This document shows, piece after piece, positions 21,222 to 32,976 of a stretch of DNA of 64,000 nucleotides. How positions within the stretch are numbered: position 1 is the first letter of the stretch; every line of letters starts with the position of its first letter. Below the pieces are notes generated by a model. The model made no database searches. It had not been told where the DNA came from and saw only the letters and a list, made by a program, of their open reading frames with translations. The DNA is taken from positions 51,076,962 to 51,140,961 of the forward strand of contig OX031062.1 in assembly GCA_943736015.1 (NCBI GenBank), written 5' to 3'. The DNA comes from Tridacna crocea. Taxonomy: Eukaryota > Mollusca > Bivalvia > Cardiida > Cardiidae. Both the position numbers and the translations under genes were made by a program.

Positions 21222-22830
21222 AGCTCATCTTAGCACAAAGTGCTAAAAGTGAGCTATTGTGATCGCCCTATGTCCGGCGTCCGTCGTCCGTCAACAATTT
21301 CTTTAAACATTTTCTCCTCCTAAACCACTCAATCTTCAATCATTCAATCTTCATGAAACTTACCAGGAATGTTACTTGGGTGGAGCTCTACCAAAATTAT
21401 TCAAAGAATTTAATTCCACCCATAACTCTGGTTGCCATGGCAACAAAAAAAAAAAAAACGAAATCTTTGAAAATCTTCTCCTCTGAAACTAGAAGGCGTA
21501 GAGCTTTGATATTTGGTATGTAGCATCTCCTAATGGACTTCTACCAATTTTGTTCAAATTATGCCCCTAGGGTCAAAACTGGCGCCGCCCCGGGGGATAA
21601 CGAGTTTGAGCATAGGAACAAAGAAGGAAAACTTTAAAAATCTTCTCCTCTGAAACTTGAAGGCGTAGAGCTTTGATATTTGGTATGTAGCATCTCCTAG
21701 TGGACCTCTACCAAGTTTGTTCAAATTATATCCCTGGGGTCAAAACTGGCCCAACCCGAGGGGTCACAAATTTGAGCATAGGAACAAAGAAGGAAAACTT
21801 AAAAAAAAAATTTGCTCAGAAACTAGAAAGCGTAGAGCTTTGATATTTGGTCTGTTGCATATCCTTTTAGACTTCTACCAAGTTTATTCAAATGATGTCC
21901 CTGGGGTCAAAACTGGCCCCAACCCAGGGGTCACTAGTTTGAGCATAGCAACAAAGAAGGAAAACTTTAAAATTCTTCTCCTCTGAAACTAGATGGCGTA
22001 GAGCTTTGATATTTGGTATGTGGCATCTCCTAGCGGACCTATACCAAGTTGTTTTAACCATGCCCGTGGGGTCAAAACTGACCCCGCCCTGGGGGTCACA
22101 AGTTCGAACATAGGAACAAAGAAAGAATATTTTGAAATTCTTCTTCTCTAAAACTAGAAGGCATAGAGCTGTGATATTTGGTATGTAGCAATTCCTAGTG
22201 GATCTCTACCAAGTTTGTTCATATCATGCACTTGGGGTCAAAACTGGCCCTGCCCCGGGGGTCACAGGTTCGAACATACAATGGAGCAACAAAGAAGGAA
22301 AACTTTAGAAATCTTCTCTGAAACTGGAAGGTGCAGAGCTTTGATATTTGGTATGCAGAATCTTCTAGTGGACCTCTACCAAGTTTGGTCATATGATGTC
22401 CTTGGCGTCAAAACTGGCCATGCCCCGGAGGTCACAGTTTGGAACATAGGAACGAAGAAGGGAAATTTTAAATTTCTTTTTGTCTTAAACAGGAAGGTGT
22501 AGAGCTTTGATTTGTGGTATGTAGCATCTTTGAGTGGACCTCTACCAGGGTTTGTTCCAAGGATGCTACTTTGGTTAAAACTGACACAGCCGCGGGGTCC
22601 ATAAGTTCGAACATAGGACAAAGAAGGAACTGGAAGGTGTAGAGCTTTGATATTTGATTTCCCTATGTCCGGCGTCTGTCGCCCGTCAACAATTTCTTTA
22701 AACATCTTCTCCTAACCCACTGGGCCAATTTTGATGAAACTTGGCAGGGATGTTCCTTGGATGAATCTTTACCAAAGTTGCTCAAAGAATTGAATTTCAC
22801 TCATAAGCTATAGCCAATGGCCCTCTTGTT
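21222..22830 (+). mobile_element. family H2 element, hairpin end left
   Basis: The terminal hairpin AGCTCATCTTAGCAC-AAA-GTGCTAAAAGTGAGCT is followed by GTCCGGCGTCCGTCGTCC, a degenerate first unit with GGTTGCCATGGCAAC, and ~6 H2 cores of ~166 bp (GATATTTGGTATG, GGTCAAAACTGG). It ends GGCCCTCTTGTT. The right part repeats the CCGGCGTCTGTCGCCC segment, so an internal rearrangement or second terminus is fused in. No ORF of substance. Confidence 0.8.
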
Positions 22831-22833
22831 TTT

Positions 22834-23930
22834 AGCTCACCTGAGCACAACGTGCTCAATGTGGAGCTTTTAGGATCACCCGGTGTCCGTCGTCCGTCAT
22901 CCGTCATCCGTCGTGCAATTCTTTAAACATCAACTCCTCCTAAACCGCTGGACTAATTTGGACCAGACTTGGCTGGAATGTTCCTTGGGAGTCCTCTTTA
23001 AAAATTGTTCACGAATTTTATTCCGTCAAAAACTCTGGTTGCTATGGCAACGAAATGGAATTTTTTAGAAAATTCTTTGAAAATCTTCTTTTCTGAAATC
23101 GCTGGCCAGATTTTGAAATAATTATATAGAGATGTTCCTTGGATGACCATTTATTAAAAATTGTTCGCGAAATTTTGATCCGTCAAGAAACATGGCTCTG
23201 GTGAATGGGGGCTTCTTGCACTATACAGAAATGAAGGAATTGTTAAAAATTCTTCTTCTCTAAAACTGCTGGTCACATTTTGAGATAATTTCACAGAGAT
23301 GTTCTTTGGATGACCCTTTTCAAAAATTGTTCATGAAATATTGATTCGATCTGAAACATGGCTCTGGTGAATGGGGGGCTACTTGCACTAAAGGGCAATG
23401 AAGAAATTCTTAAAAATTCTTCTTGTCTGAAACGGCTGGTAAGATTTTGGAAAATTTTCACAGAGATATTCCTTGTGTGACCCTTTTCAAAAATTGTTCG
23501 TGAAAGTTTGATTCGTCGAGAAACATTGCTCTGGTGAATGGGGGCTACTTGCACTCTATGGAAATGAAAAATTTCTTAAAAATTCTTCTTCTCTGAAGCT
23601 GCTGGTCAGATTTGAAAATTATTTCAAGGAAATATTCCTTGAATGACCTTTCTCAAAATTTGTTCGCGAAATTTTGATAGGTCAAGAAACATGGCTCTGG
23701 TGAATGGGGGTTACTTGCACTGTACGGAAATAAAGAAACTCCTAAGAATTCTTCTTTTCTGAAACTGCTGGTCAGATTTTGAAAGGACTTTTACATATGA
23801 CCTTTTAAAAAACTGCTTGGCAAAATAATGATTTTGTTTCCAGTGTTTAAATACCTTCAAAAAAAAAAGGCTATGGTCCGCTCAAAAATTCAGGTGAGCG
23901 ATCAAGGGCCATCTTGGCCCTCTTGCTTTT
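22834..23930 (+). mobile_element. family H1 element, hairpin end left
   Basis: Hairpin AGCTCACCTGAGCAC-AAC-GTGCTCA, then a CCGTCGTCCGTCATCC microsatellite, the GGTTGCTATGGCAAC segment, about five H1 cores, and the tail GGTGAGCGATCAAGGGCC to CTCTTGC. It sits head to tail behind the H2 element in the same T-run target. Confidence 0.82.
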
Positions 23931-24037
23931 TAAACCCTTCTCATAGTAGCTTGTAAACGTCTGACATTTGGACAAACCACCTATTACACTGTAAAATCTT
24001 AGACTTGCCCAGTTTAAAAGCATTTACTGATGACATT

Positions 24038-24274
24038 TAACCCTTTACCACACAATGACTTTAATACACCTGAAAGAGAATGCTTCTGAAAATATTGTGA
24101 GAAAAGGAGAAAGTGCTGGTTGCCAGTGTTTAAATACCTTCAAAAAAAAAAGGCTATGGTCCGCTCAAAAATTCAGGCGAAAAATCGTTTTATATGAGCC
24201 ACATTGAAACTTCATCAGCAAATGCTTTCAATTGGGACTGGTCTAAAATTTGGTTGTGTGGTAAAGGGTTGAAA
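24038..24274. mobile_element. family A MITE with foreign 55-bp patch
   Basis: Left end TTTAACCCTTTACCACAC. The left palindrome arm runs to GTGCTGGTTGCCA. From there to about 24179 the sequence (GTGTTTAAATACCTTC, an A run, then GGCTATGGTCCGCTC) is the H1 tail of 23845-23893 instead of the right arm. MITE sequence resumes at TCGTTTTATATGAGCC. Confidence 0.75.
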
Positions 24275-24794
24275 ATATGCTCCAAAGGTGGAAAGCTTTC
24301 TTGAAACGATGGAAAACATTTTGGCGAAGGAGAAAATGTTGTTTAACATACCTCCTTTTCTATCAATGATTTTTAAACCTTCCATCATGGTTGGAAAATC
24401 ACCATGGTTGTAATGGGTCAGCTCATTTTGGAAAAAATAAGACATTTCATTGTTTTCTTTGCACGTGTGTTTATTTTAGAATGTGAGTGAATGTCAAATG
24501 TTTGTTGGACCAGTCTAAACATTTTCCCTTTATACCTTCACCACACAATACCAGGTTTAAACAATTTCGAAAAAGAAGACTTTGGAAAATATCGCGGGAA
24601 AAGGAGAAAATGCTGCATATTCTCCATTTTCTCACAATATTTGTTTCCCCTCTGCGACTGAATTTCAATGTTTGGACAGGTCCATAACGTTGATTTCTAA
24701 GAAAGATATAACTGTATATCCATGTATTGGATAGGTCCATTTGATTATTGTGTGCCTGACAAAATATTGCGACATGCTTGCAGCTTGCATTTTT

Positions 24795-26540
24795 AGCTCA
24801 CCTGAGCACAACGTGCTAAAGGGGAGCTTTTAGGGTCACTGGGTGTCCGTCGTGCGTCGTCTGTCGTGCGTCGTCCGTCGTGCGTTGTGCGTCGTGCGTC
24901 GTCAACAATTCTTTAAACATCAACTCCTCCTACACCGCTGGGCCAATTTGAACCAAACTTGGCAGGAATGTTCCTTGGGAGGTCCTCTTTAAAAATTGTT
25001 CACAGAATTTGATTCCATCAAAAACTCTAGTTGCCATGGCAACCAAATGGAATTTTTTAGCAAATTCTTTAAAAATCTTCTCCTCTGAAACCGCTGGTCG
25101 GATTTTGAAATTATTTCACAGATATGTTCCTTGGGTGACCCTTTTCAAAAAGTGTTCGTGAAATTTTGATCCGTCAAAAATTGTGGCTCTGGTGAATGGG
25201 GGCTACTTGCAGTATACAGAAATCATGGAATTCTTTAAAAACTCTTCTCCTCTGAAACTGCTGGTCGGATTTTGAAATAATTTCACAGATATGTTCCTTG
25301 GGTGACCCTTTTCAAAAGTTGTTCGTGAAATTTTGATCCGTCAAAAAATGTGGCTCTGGTGAATGGGGGCTACTTGCACTATACAGAAATCAAGGAATTC
25401 TTTAAAAAATCTTCTTCTCTGAAACCGCTGGTCAGATTTTGAAATAATTTCACAGAGTTGTTCCTTGGGTGACCCTTTTCAAAAATAGTTCGCGAAATTT
25501 TGATTGGTCAAGAAACATGGCTCTGGTGAATGGGGGCTACTTGCACTATAGGGAAATGAGGAAATTCGTAAAAAATTTTCTTCTCTGAAACCGCTGTTCA
25601 GATTTTGAAATAATTTCTCAGGGATGTTCCTTGGGTGACCCTTTTCAAAAGTGTTTGCGAAATTTTGATTGGTCAAGAAACATGGCTCTGGTGAATGGGG
25701 GCTACTTGCACTATAGGGAAATGAAGAAATTTTTAAAAATTGTTCTTCTCTGAAACGGCTGGACAGATTTTGAAATGATTTCACAGAGATGATCCTTGGG
25801 TGACCCTTTCCAAAAACTGTTCACAAAATTTAATTTTGATCCGTCAAGAAACATGGATCTGGTGAATCGGGGCTACTTGCACTAAACAGAAATTCTTTAA
25901 AATTTTTCTTCTCTGAAACGGCTGGACAGATTTTGAAATGATTTCACAGAGATGATCTTTGGGTGACCCTTTTCAAAAACTGTTCACAAAATTTTGATCC
26001 GTCAAGAAACATGGCTCTGGTGAATGGGGGCTACTTGCTCTATATGGAAATGAAGAAATTCTTGAAAATTCTTCTTCTCTGAAACCCCTAGTCAGATTTT
26101 AAAATAATTTGACAGAGATATTCCTTGGGTGATCCTTGCTCTTGTGAATGGGGGCTAATTGCACAATATGGACATGATAAAGTTCTTGAAAATTCTTTCT
26201 CTGAAACCCCTGGTCAGATTTTAAAAGAAATTTTTCGAAATGTTTTTTGGGTGACTCTTTTCAAAACTTGTTAGTAAATTTGATCCATCAAGAAACATGG
26301 GTCTCGTGGATGGGGGATACTTGCTGTTATACAGAAATGAAGAATTCTTAAAATTTCTTCTTTTTGAAACTGATGGTCAGATTTCGAAATTAATTTTACA
26401 GGTGACCTTTTGAAAATTGCTTAGCAAAATTATAAATTTGGTTCCAATGTTTCAATACCTCAAAAAAAAAAAAAAAAAAAATGCTATGGTCATCTTAAAA
26501 ATTCAGGTGAGCGATCCAGGGCTATCTTGGCCCTCTTGTT
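24795..26540 (+). mobile_element. family H1 element, complete, with empty sites
   Basis: Hairpin AGCTCACCTGAGCAC then GTGCTAAAGGGGAGCT. A CGTCGTGCGTCGTC microsatellite occupies ~24844-24905, followed by the GGTTGCCATGGCAAC segment, about nine ~166-bp cores and the tail ending CCCTCTTGTT. The flanks GCATTTTT and CATATTCCC are contiguous in tandem copy 3 (~32895-32906), so the ends are exact. At most a TT could be target duplication. Confidence 0.87.
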
Positions 26541-26702
26541 CATATTCCCACAAGGTTTTCAAAAGAATTAAAAAAAAAATACATCTCCACCTCTCACAAC
26601 ATTTTCTTTCTCCAGTGAGCTTTTGTCTAAGTGGCCTTTTGACCAAGTGGACTTTTGTCAGCTGGCTGCAACAATATAACTAAAATAATGTTGAAAACGG
26701 TG

Positions 26703-26935
26703 TTAAACACTAATCCTCTTTACTAAATGACAAAAGTTTACACTAGTCCAAACTGAAAGAATTTGCAAGACAAAATACATGTACATTCAAGAACTCAAAC
26801 TCAATTTAGGAAGGATAGAAAACATTGTGGGTAATCAGCATTTCCTCCTTTTCCCACAATGTTTTTAAATATCTTCTGTCTTTATCATGGTCATTAAAAG
26901 TCAGCATTTTGTGGTACAGGGTTAAGACAAATAGT
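26703..26935. mobile_element. family A MITE, left palindrome arm deleted
   Basis: TTAAACACTAATCCTCTTTAC to GTGGTACAGGGTTAA. Only GGGTAATCAGC remains of the left arm. A SINE tail piece (GCTGGCTGCAACAATAT) abuts on the left. Confidence 0.7.
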
Positions 26936-27252
26936 TTCATGTATCTACTCGGTGGCCAAGCATGCAAGGCTGGGGATTTGTTGTTGTTGTCAATCCTCAC
27001 TTAAAAATTTTAGACTGGCCTAAATTTGAAAGCACATGCAGACGACAATCTAATTTTTACACAAATTAGATACTTTTCTTTGAAAGGGTTAAAAACACTG
27101 TGGGGGGAAAAGTGTAAAATCTTGATCACCAGCATTTCCTCCTTTTTCAACATTGTTTTTAAATCCTTTTTCATATGTAGAGACAACATAAAAAAGTATT
27201 GTATAACGTGGTTAAGGGTTAACTGCACGAATTTCTCACTTTCATGAAACCT

Positions 27253-27292
27253 CGGCCCCCCCCCCTTTTGTGTGATTTGGGGGGGGGGGGCT
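27253..27292. repeat. poly-C / poly-G facing runs
   Basis: A C run and a G run, each of about ten bases or more, separated by TTTTGTGTGATTT. They could pair as a hairpin, or each strand could form a G-quadruplex-like tract. Repeated in tandem copy 2. Confidence 0.75.
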
Positions 27293-27349
27293 TATCTGGA
27301 TGAATCTATTTATGTTAATGGGTTTAAACTCTTTCAGTACAATTGACCC

Positions 27350-27653
27350 TTAACCTTACAACGACAAAAAATAAAAATTGTCCAAATTAAAAGCATTTGG
27401 AGAAAAATAACCCAAATGTTTCTCAAATTATGGAAGTTTACTTTGATAGGATAGAAAACAATGTGGAAAAGGAGAAAATGCTGGTTACCAGCGTTTTCTC
27501 CTTTTCCCACAATGTTTTCAAAAGCTTTTTTTCTTTACTTATAAAATTCATTATTGGAAGGTTAAGGAGCATTTTCTCCTTTTTCTCACAATGTTTCAAA
27601 AAGGCTTCATTCTCTTGATTTATAAAATTTACTTTAAACTTTGTGAGGGTTAA
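27350..27653. mobile_element. family A MITE with an extra palindrome arm
   Basis: TTAACCTTACAACGAC to GTGAGGGTTAA. After the complete palindrome, a second right arm (AGCATTTTCTCCTTTTTCTC) follows at ~27568. Confidence 0.72.
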
Positions 27654-27879
27654 GAAGTCAGTCCATATAGCTTGGAAGGTTCCATTTATTATTTTGCAAT
27701 GCCTGTATATTCACATTAAATTGTACCCCTGGAACAGTTCACTTTATTAAATAAATCTTTTTCCAAAATCTGAAATGTGGAAGAGTTCATTTATTGTTTA
27801 CCCTTTCTGGCTACAAAAAACTTGGACTTTCCCAAATTCTAAGCTTTTGACATAAAAAATTGGAAGCGTCCTATAACTA

Positions 27880-28750
27880 CAGTGAAGTTGGAAGAGTCCA
27901 TTCTTTCAAAATTTAAAGCTTACCTTTCATTAAATTTGGAAGAGTCCATTATATTCATTTATAGTTTTTTTTCTTAAAGATGGAAGAGTCCATTTTACTT
28001 TTTTTCTGCTCTCCCTATCCATTGAATTTGGAAGAGTCTATTATTTATTTTCAGGGGTTTTTTTAATATGGAAGAGTCCATTCTACTTATTTTTTGGCGG
28101 GTCTCATTATTCATTCATATTGGAAGAGTCGATTTCATTTTGAACATGTTTTAGTATAGAAATTATTGAAATTGGAAGAATCCATTCTAGCCTTTTTCAA
28201 TTGCATTGCTTATCATTGAATTTGGAAGAGTCCATTCCATAAAAATGCAGTTTCCTCAACATTCTTTGAATTTAGACAAGTCAGTTCCATAGAAAAATTT
28301 CATTTGTCTTACAGTTGTTTGAATTTGGAAGAGTCCATTATTAACTTTGGGTTAATTTCTTTTCATCTTTCAAATTGGAAGAGTCCATTTGAAATATATT
28401 CTGTTGACTTGGAATTAATTGAATTTGGAAGCCTCCACTTGATTTTATCTGACATTTTCTTTGAAAATCAAAGATTCTGGAAGAGTCCATTTAATATACT
28501 TATAGTTCTTTTACAAATCATTGAATTCTGGGGAGGCCATTTCATTTAATCTAGTTCACTTCTTTAACAAGTGAATGAAAATTGGATCAGTCAATTCAAT
28601 CATGTTTTAGACCCCTTACAATTCACTGAAATTGGAAGAGTCCATTTATTTTCAGTGAGCCAATTTTTATAAAAAGCTATCTCTGGTGCCCTTTTCTCCG
28701 CCCTGAAAAAATGATGTTTCAAGTTCTAGGATTTGGATGAGTCTATTTTT
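27880..28750. repeat. phased TGGAAGAGTCCATT motif array, copy 1
   Basis: About 17 occurrences of TGGAAGAGTCCATT or close variants, one every ~45-55 bp, often preceded by ATTGAATT. The spacers are AT-rich and mostly unlike each other. The motif is part-palindromic (TGGA...TCCA). No coding frame. Confidence 0.75.
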
Positions 28751-28887
28751 TCTGGATTTATTTGTCTCTCTCTCTCTCTTTTTAACCCTTCTCATAGTAG
28801 CTTGTAAATGTCTGATATTTGGACAAACCACTTACTACACTGTAAAATCTTAGACTTGCCCACTTTGAAAGCATTTGCTGATGACAT

Positions 28888-29090
28888 TTAACCCTTTACC
28901 ATACAATGACTTTTAATACCCCTGAAAGTGAAGGCTTCTGAAAACATTGTGAGAAAAGGTTGCCACCATTTTCTCCTTTTCCCAAAATGTTTTCTATCCT
29001 ATCTTTTTATATGAGCCACATTGAAACTTTCATAAGCAAATGCTTTCAAGTTGGACTGGTCTAAAATTTGGTTGTGTAGTAAAGGGTTGA
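28888..29090. mobile_element. family A MITE, palindrome shortened
   Basis: TTAACCCTTTACCATAC to AAAGGGTTGA. The left arm lost GGAGAAAATGCT, leaving GAAAAGGTTGCCACC. Confidence 0.7.
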
Positions 29091-29842
29091 AAATATGATC
29101 CAAAGATGGAAAGATTTCTAGAAATGATGGAAAACATTGTGGGCGAAGGAGAAAATGCTGTTTAACAGATCTCCTTTTTTATCAATGATTTTTAAACCTT
29201 CCATCATGGTTGGAAAAACACTATGATTGTAATGGGTTGGTTCATTTTGGCAAAATAAGACATTTCATTGTTTTCTTTGCATGTATGTTTATTTTAGAAT
29301 GTGAGTGAATGTCAAATGTTTGTTGGGCCAGTCCAAATATATTCCCTTTATACCGTTACCACACAATACCAGGTTTTAACAATTTCGAAAAAGAAGACTT
29401 TGGAAAATATCGTGGGAACAGGAGAAAATGTTGCATATTCTCCATTTTCCCACAATATTTTTTCCCCTCAGCGACTGAATTTCAATGTTCGATTCATGTT
29501 AATTTTGTTACTGCAAGTGCTTTGAGTTTGGACAGGTCCATGACGTTGTCTTCTAACAAAGAAATAAATGTATATACATGTATTGGATAGGTCCATTTGA
29601 TTATTGTGTGCTTGACAAAATATTGCGACATGCTTGCAGTTTGAAATTTTCGTATTCCCACAATGTTTTCAAAAGTGAAAAAAAAAAATACATCTCCACC
29701 TCTCACAACATTTTCTTTCTCCAATGAGCTTTTGTCCTAGTGGGCTTTTGTCCAGTGAGCTTTTGTCCTAGTGGGCTTTTGTCCAAGTGGACTTTTGTCA
29801 GCTGGCTGCAACAATATAACTAAAATAATGTTGAAAACAGTG

Positions 29843-30060
29843 TTAAACACCATTCTTCTTTACCAAATGACAAAAGTTTACACTAGTTCAAACTGAAAGA
29901 AGTTGCAAGACAAAATACATGTAATTTCGAGAACTAAAAACTCAATTTAGGAAAGATAGGAAACATTGTAGATAAAATGCATTTTCTCCTTCACGCAGTG
30001 TTTTCAAATGTCTTCTTTCTCAAGTTCATTAAACGTCAGGATTGAGTGGTAAAGGGTTAA
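29843..30060. mobile_element. family A MITE (counterpart of 26703-26935)
   Basis: TTAAACACCATTCTTC to GTGGTAAAGGGTTAA. The palindrome is degraded to GTAGATAAAATGCATTTTCTCC. Confidence 0.7.
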
Positions 30061-30402
30061 GACAAATAGTCTCATGTATTTACTCAGTGTCCAAAGCATG
30101 CAAGGCTTGGGATTTGTTGTTGTTATCAACCCTCGAATTTTGTACCCCACTTCAAATTTTAGACTGGCCTAAATTTGAAAGCAAATGCAGACGACAATTT
30201 AATTGCTACACAAATTAGATACTTTTCTTTGAACGGGTTAAAAACATTGTGGGGAAAAAAGTGTAAAATCTTGGTCACCAGCATTTCCTCCTTTTTCAAC
30301 ATTGTTTTTAAAATTCTTTTTCATAGGTACGGACATCATAAAAAAAGTATTGTATAATGTGGTTAAGGGTTAACTGCACGAAATTCTTACTTTCATGAAA
30401 CC

Positions 30403-30447
30403 TATCCCCCCCCCTTTTGTGTCCAGTGTGATGTGGGGGGGGGGGGC
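30403..30447. repeat. poly-C / poly-G facing runs, copy 2
   Basis: As at 27253 but with TTTTGTGTCCAGTGTGATG between the runs. Run lengths differ between copies. Confidence 0.75.
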
Positions 30448-30507
30448 GCTTATCTGGATGAATCTATTTATGTTGAATGGGTTTAACTCTTTCAGTACAT
30501 TTGACCC

Positions 30508-30890
30508 TGTACCTTACAACGGCAAAAAATATAACTTGTCCAAATTAAAAGTATTTGCAGAAAAATAACTCAAATGTTTCTCAGATTATGGAAGTTTGCT
30601 TTGATAGGATAGAAAACAATGTGGAAAAAGGAGAAAATGCTGGTTACCAGCATTTTCTCCTTTTCCCACAATGTTTTCAAAAGCTTCGTTCTCTTGACTG
30701 ATAAAATTCATTTTGTAATGTAAAGGAGCATTTTCTCCTTTTCCCACAATGTTTTCAAAAGCTTCGTTCTCTTGACTGATAAAATTCATTTTGTAATGTA
30801 AAGGAGCATTTTCTCCTTTTTCTCTCAATGTTTCAAAAAGGCTTCATTTTCATGAATTATAAAATTTACTTTAAAATTTGTGAGGGTTAA
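30508..30890. mobile_element. family A MITE with 78-bp tandem expansion
   Basis: From 30651 the right arm plus GTTTTCAAAAGCTTCGTTC and AAAATTCATTTTGTAATG occurs twice with no difference I can see (30651-30728 and 30729-30806). A third start follows at 30807. The counterpart at 27350 has one fewer unit. Confidence 0.8.
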
Positions 30891-31009
30891 GAAGTCAGTC
30901 CATTTAGCTTGGAAGGTTCCATTTATTATTTTGCAATGCCTGTATATTCATATTAAATTGTACCCCAGGAACAGTTCACTTTATTAAATAAATCTTTTTC
31001 CAATTTCTG

Positions 31010-31975
31010 AAATGTGGAAGAGTTCATTTATTGTTTATCCTTTGAGACTACAAAAAACTTGGACTTTCCCAAATTCTAAGCTTTTTACATAAAAGAATTG
31101 GAAGAATCCAATAATTAAAGTGAAGTTGAAAGAGTCCATTCTTTTAAAATTTATAGCTTACTTTTCATTGAATTTGGAAGAGTCTTTTATAATCATTTGT
31201 AGTTGTTTTTTTTAAGATGGAAGAGTCCATTTTACTTTTTTCTGGTCTCGCTATTTATTGAATTTGGAAGAGTCTATTTATTTGCAGGGGTTTTTTTAAG
31301 ATGGAAGAGTCCATTCTACTTATTTTTTCGGGTTTCATTATTCATTCAATTTGGAAGAGTCAATTTCATTTCGAAGAATGTTTAGTATAGAAATTATTGA
31401 CATTGGAAGAGACCATTCTAGCTTTTTTTCTATAGCATTAGTTATCATTGAATTTGGAAGAGTCCATTCCATTACAATGCAGGTTCTCATCATTCTTTGA
31501 ATTTGGAAAAGTCAATTTCATAGAAAAATTTTGGTTGTCTGACAGTTTTTGAATTAGGAAGAGTCCATTATTAACTTTGGGTTAGTTTTTTCCATCTTTC
31601 AAGTTGGAAGAGTCCATAAGAAATACATTCTATTGACTTGGAGTTCTTTGAATTTGGAAGGGTCCACTTGATTTTATCGGACATTTTCTATAAAAATCAA
31701 AGATTCTGGAAGAGTCCATTTCATATGTTTCTAGTTCTTTTACAAATCATTGAATTTTGGAGAGTCCATTTCATTTAATCTGGTTCAGTTCTTTGACAAG
31801 TGAATGAATTTGGATCAGTTCATTCAATTATGTTTGAGACCTTTTTCAACTCACTGAAATTGGAAGAGTCCATTTATTTTCAGTGAGCCTATTTTTGTAA
31901 AAAACTTTCCCTGTTGCCTTATTTTCCGCCTTGAAAAAATGATGTTTCAATTTCTTAGATTTGGATGAGTCTACT
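31010..31975. repeat. phased TGGAAGAGTCCATT motif array, copy 2
   Basis: Same order of motifs and spacers as 27880-28750, with point differences and small indels. The motif positions are better preserved than the spacers by eye. Confidence 0.75.
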
Positions 31976-32008
31976 TATTCTAAATTTATTTTTCTCCCTT
32001 TTTTTTTT

Positions 32009-32976
32009 TAACCCTTCTCATAGTAGCTTGTAAACGTTTGATATTTGGACAAACCACTTACTACATTGTAAAATCTTAAGACTTGCCCACTTCGAAAGCA
32101 TTTACTGATGACATTTAACCCTTTACCACACAATGACTTTAATACACCTGAAAGAGAAGGCTTCTGAAAAACGTTGTGAGAAAAGGAGGAAATGCTGGTT
32201 GCCAGCATTTTTTCCTTTTCCCAAAATGTTTTCTATCCTATGAAAGAAAAATCTTTTTATATGAGCCACATTGAAACTTTCATCAGCAAATGCATTCAAT
32301 TGGGACTAGTCTAAAATTTGGTTGTGTGGTAAAGGGTTGAAAATATGTTCCAAAGATGGAAAGCTTTCTTATAATGATGGAAAACACTGTGGGCGAAGGA
32401 GAAAATGTTGTTTAACAGACCTCCTTTTCCATCAATGATTTTTAAACCTTCCATCATGGTTGGAAAAACACTATGATTGTAATGGTCAGTTCATTTTGGA
32501 AAAAATAAGACATTTCATTGTTATCTTTGCACGTGTGTTTATTTTAGAACGTGAGTGGATGTCAAATGTTTGTTGGGCCAGTCCAAATATTTTCCCTTTA
32601 TACCTTCACCACACAATACCAGGTTTTAACAATTTCGAAAAAGAAGACTTTGGAAAATATCGCGGGAAAAGGAGAAAATGCTGCATATTCTCCATTTTCC
32701 CACAATATTTTTTTCCCCTCAGCGACTGAATTTCAATGTTTGATTCATGTTAATTTTCTTATTGCAATTGCTTTGAGTTTGGACAGGTCCATAACGTTGA
32801 TTTCTAAGAAAGATATAACTGTATATACATGTATTGGATAGGTCCATTTGATTATTGTGTGTCTGACAAAATATTGCGACATGCTTGCAGTTTGCATTTT
32901 TCATATACCCACAATGTTTTCAAAAGAATTAAAAGAAAAATACATCTCTACCTCTCACAATATTTTCTTTCTCTCA
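32009..32976. repeat. 3.2-kb tandem unit, partial copy 3
   Basis: Parallel to 28788-29755, diverging after TATTTTCTTTCTC. It contains the uninterrupted GCATTTTTCATATACCC that marks the empty site of the H1 element at 24795. Confidence 0.8.
32115..32340. mobile_element. family A MITE
   Basis: TTAACCCTTTACCACAC to GGTAAAGGGTTGA. The palindrome reads GGTTGCCAGCATTTTTTCC. Confidence 0.8.

Larger units (their letters stand above)
23931..28787. repeat. 3.2-kb tandem unit, copy 1 (interrupted)
   Basis: Begins AACCCTTCTCATAGTAGC like copies 2 and 3, and ends with the TGGAAGAGTCCATT array and GGATTTATTTGTCTCTCTC. It carries the H1 element at 24795-26540. Without that insert it is ~3.1 kb. Confidence 0.82.
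28788..32008. repeat. 3.2-kb tandem unit, copy 2
   Basis: Start-to-start distance to copy 3 is ~3217 bp. Internal order: AACCCTTCTCATAG block, three diverged MITEs, GTCCTAGTGGGCTTTT repeats, SINE tail, MITEs, C/G runs, phased motif array. It holds no H element. Confidence 0.85.

Noticed and set aside
21222-22830. Frames of 80-95 codons in the H2 core arrays
   Set aside because: They repeat with the ~166-bp core in every H2 element and are broken at random positions.
27880-28750. CRISPR-like appearance of a short repeat with variable spacers
   Set aside because: The genome is eukaryotic, the repeat is only ~14 bp and degenerate, spacing varies, and no cas genes are present.
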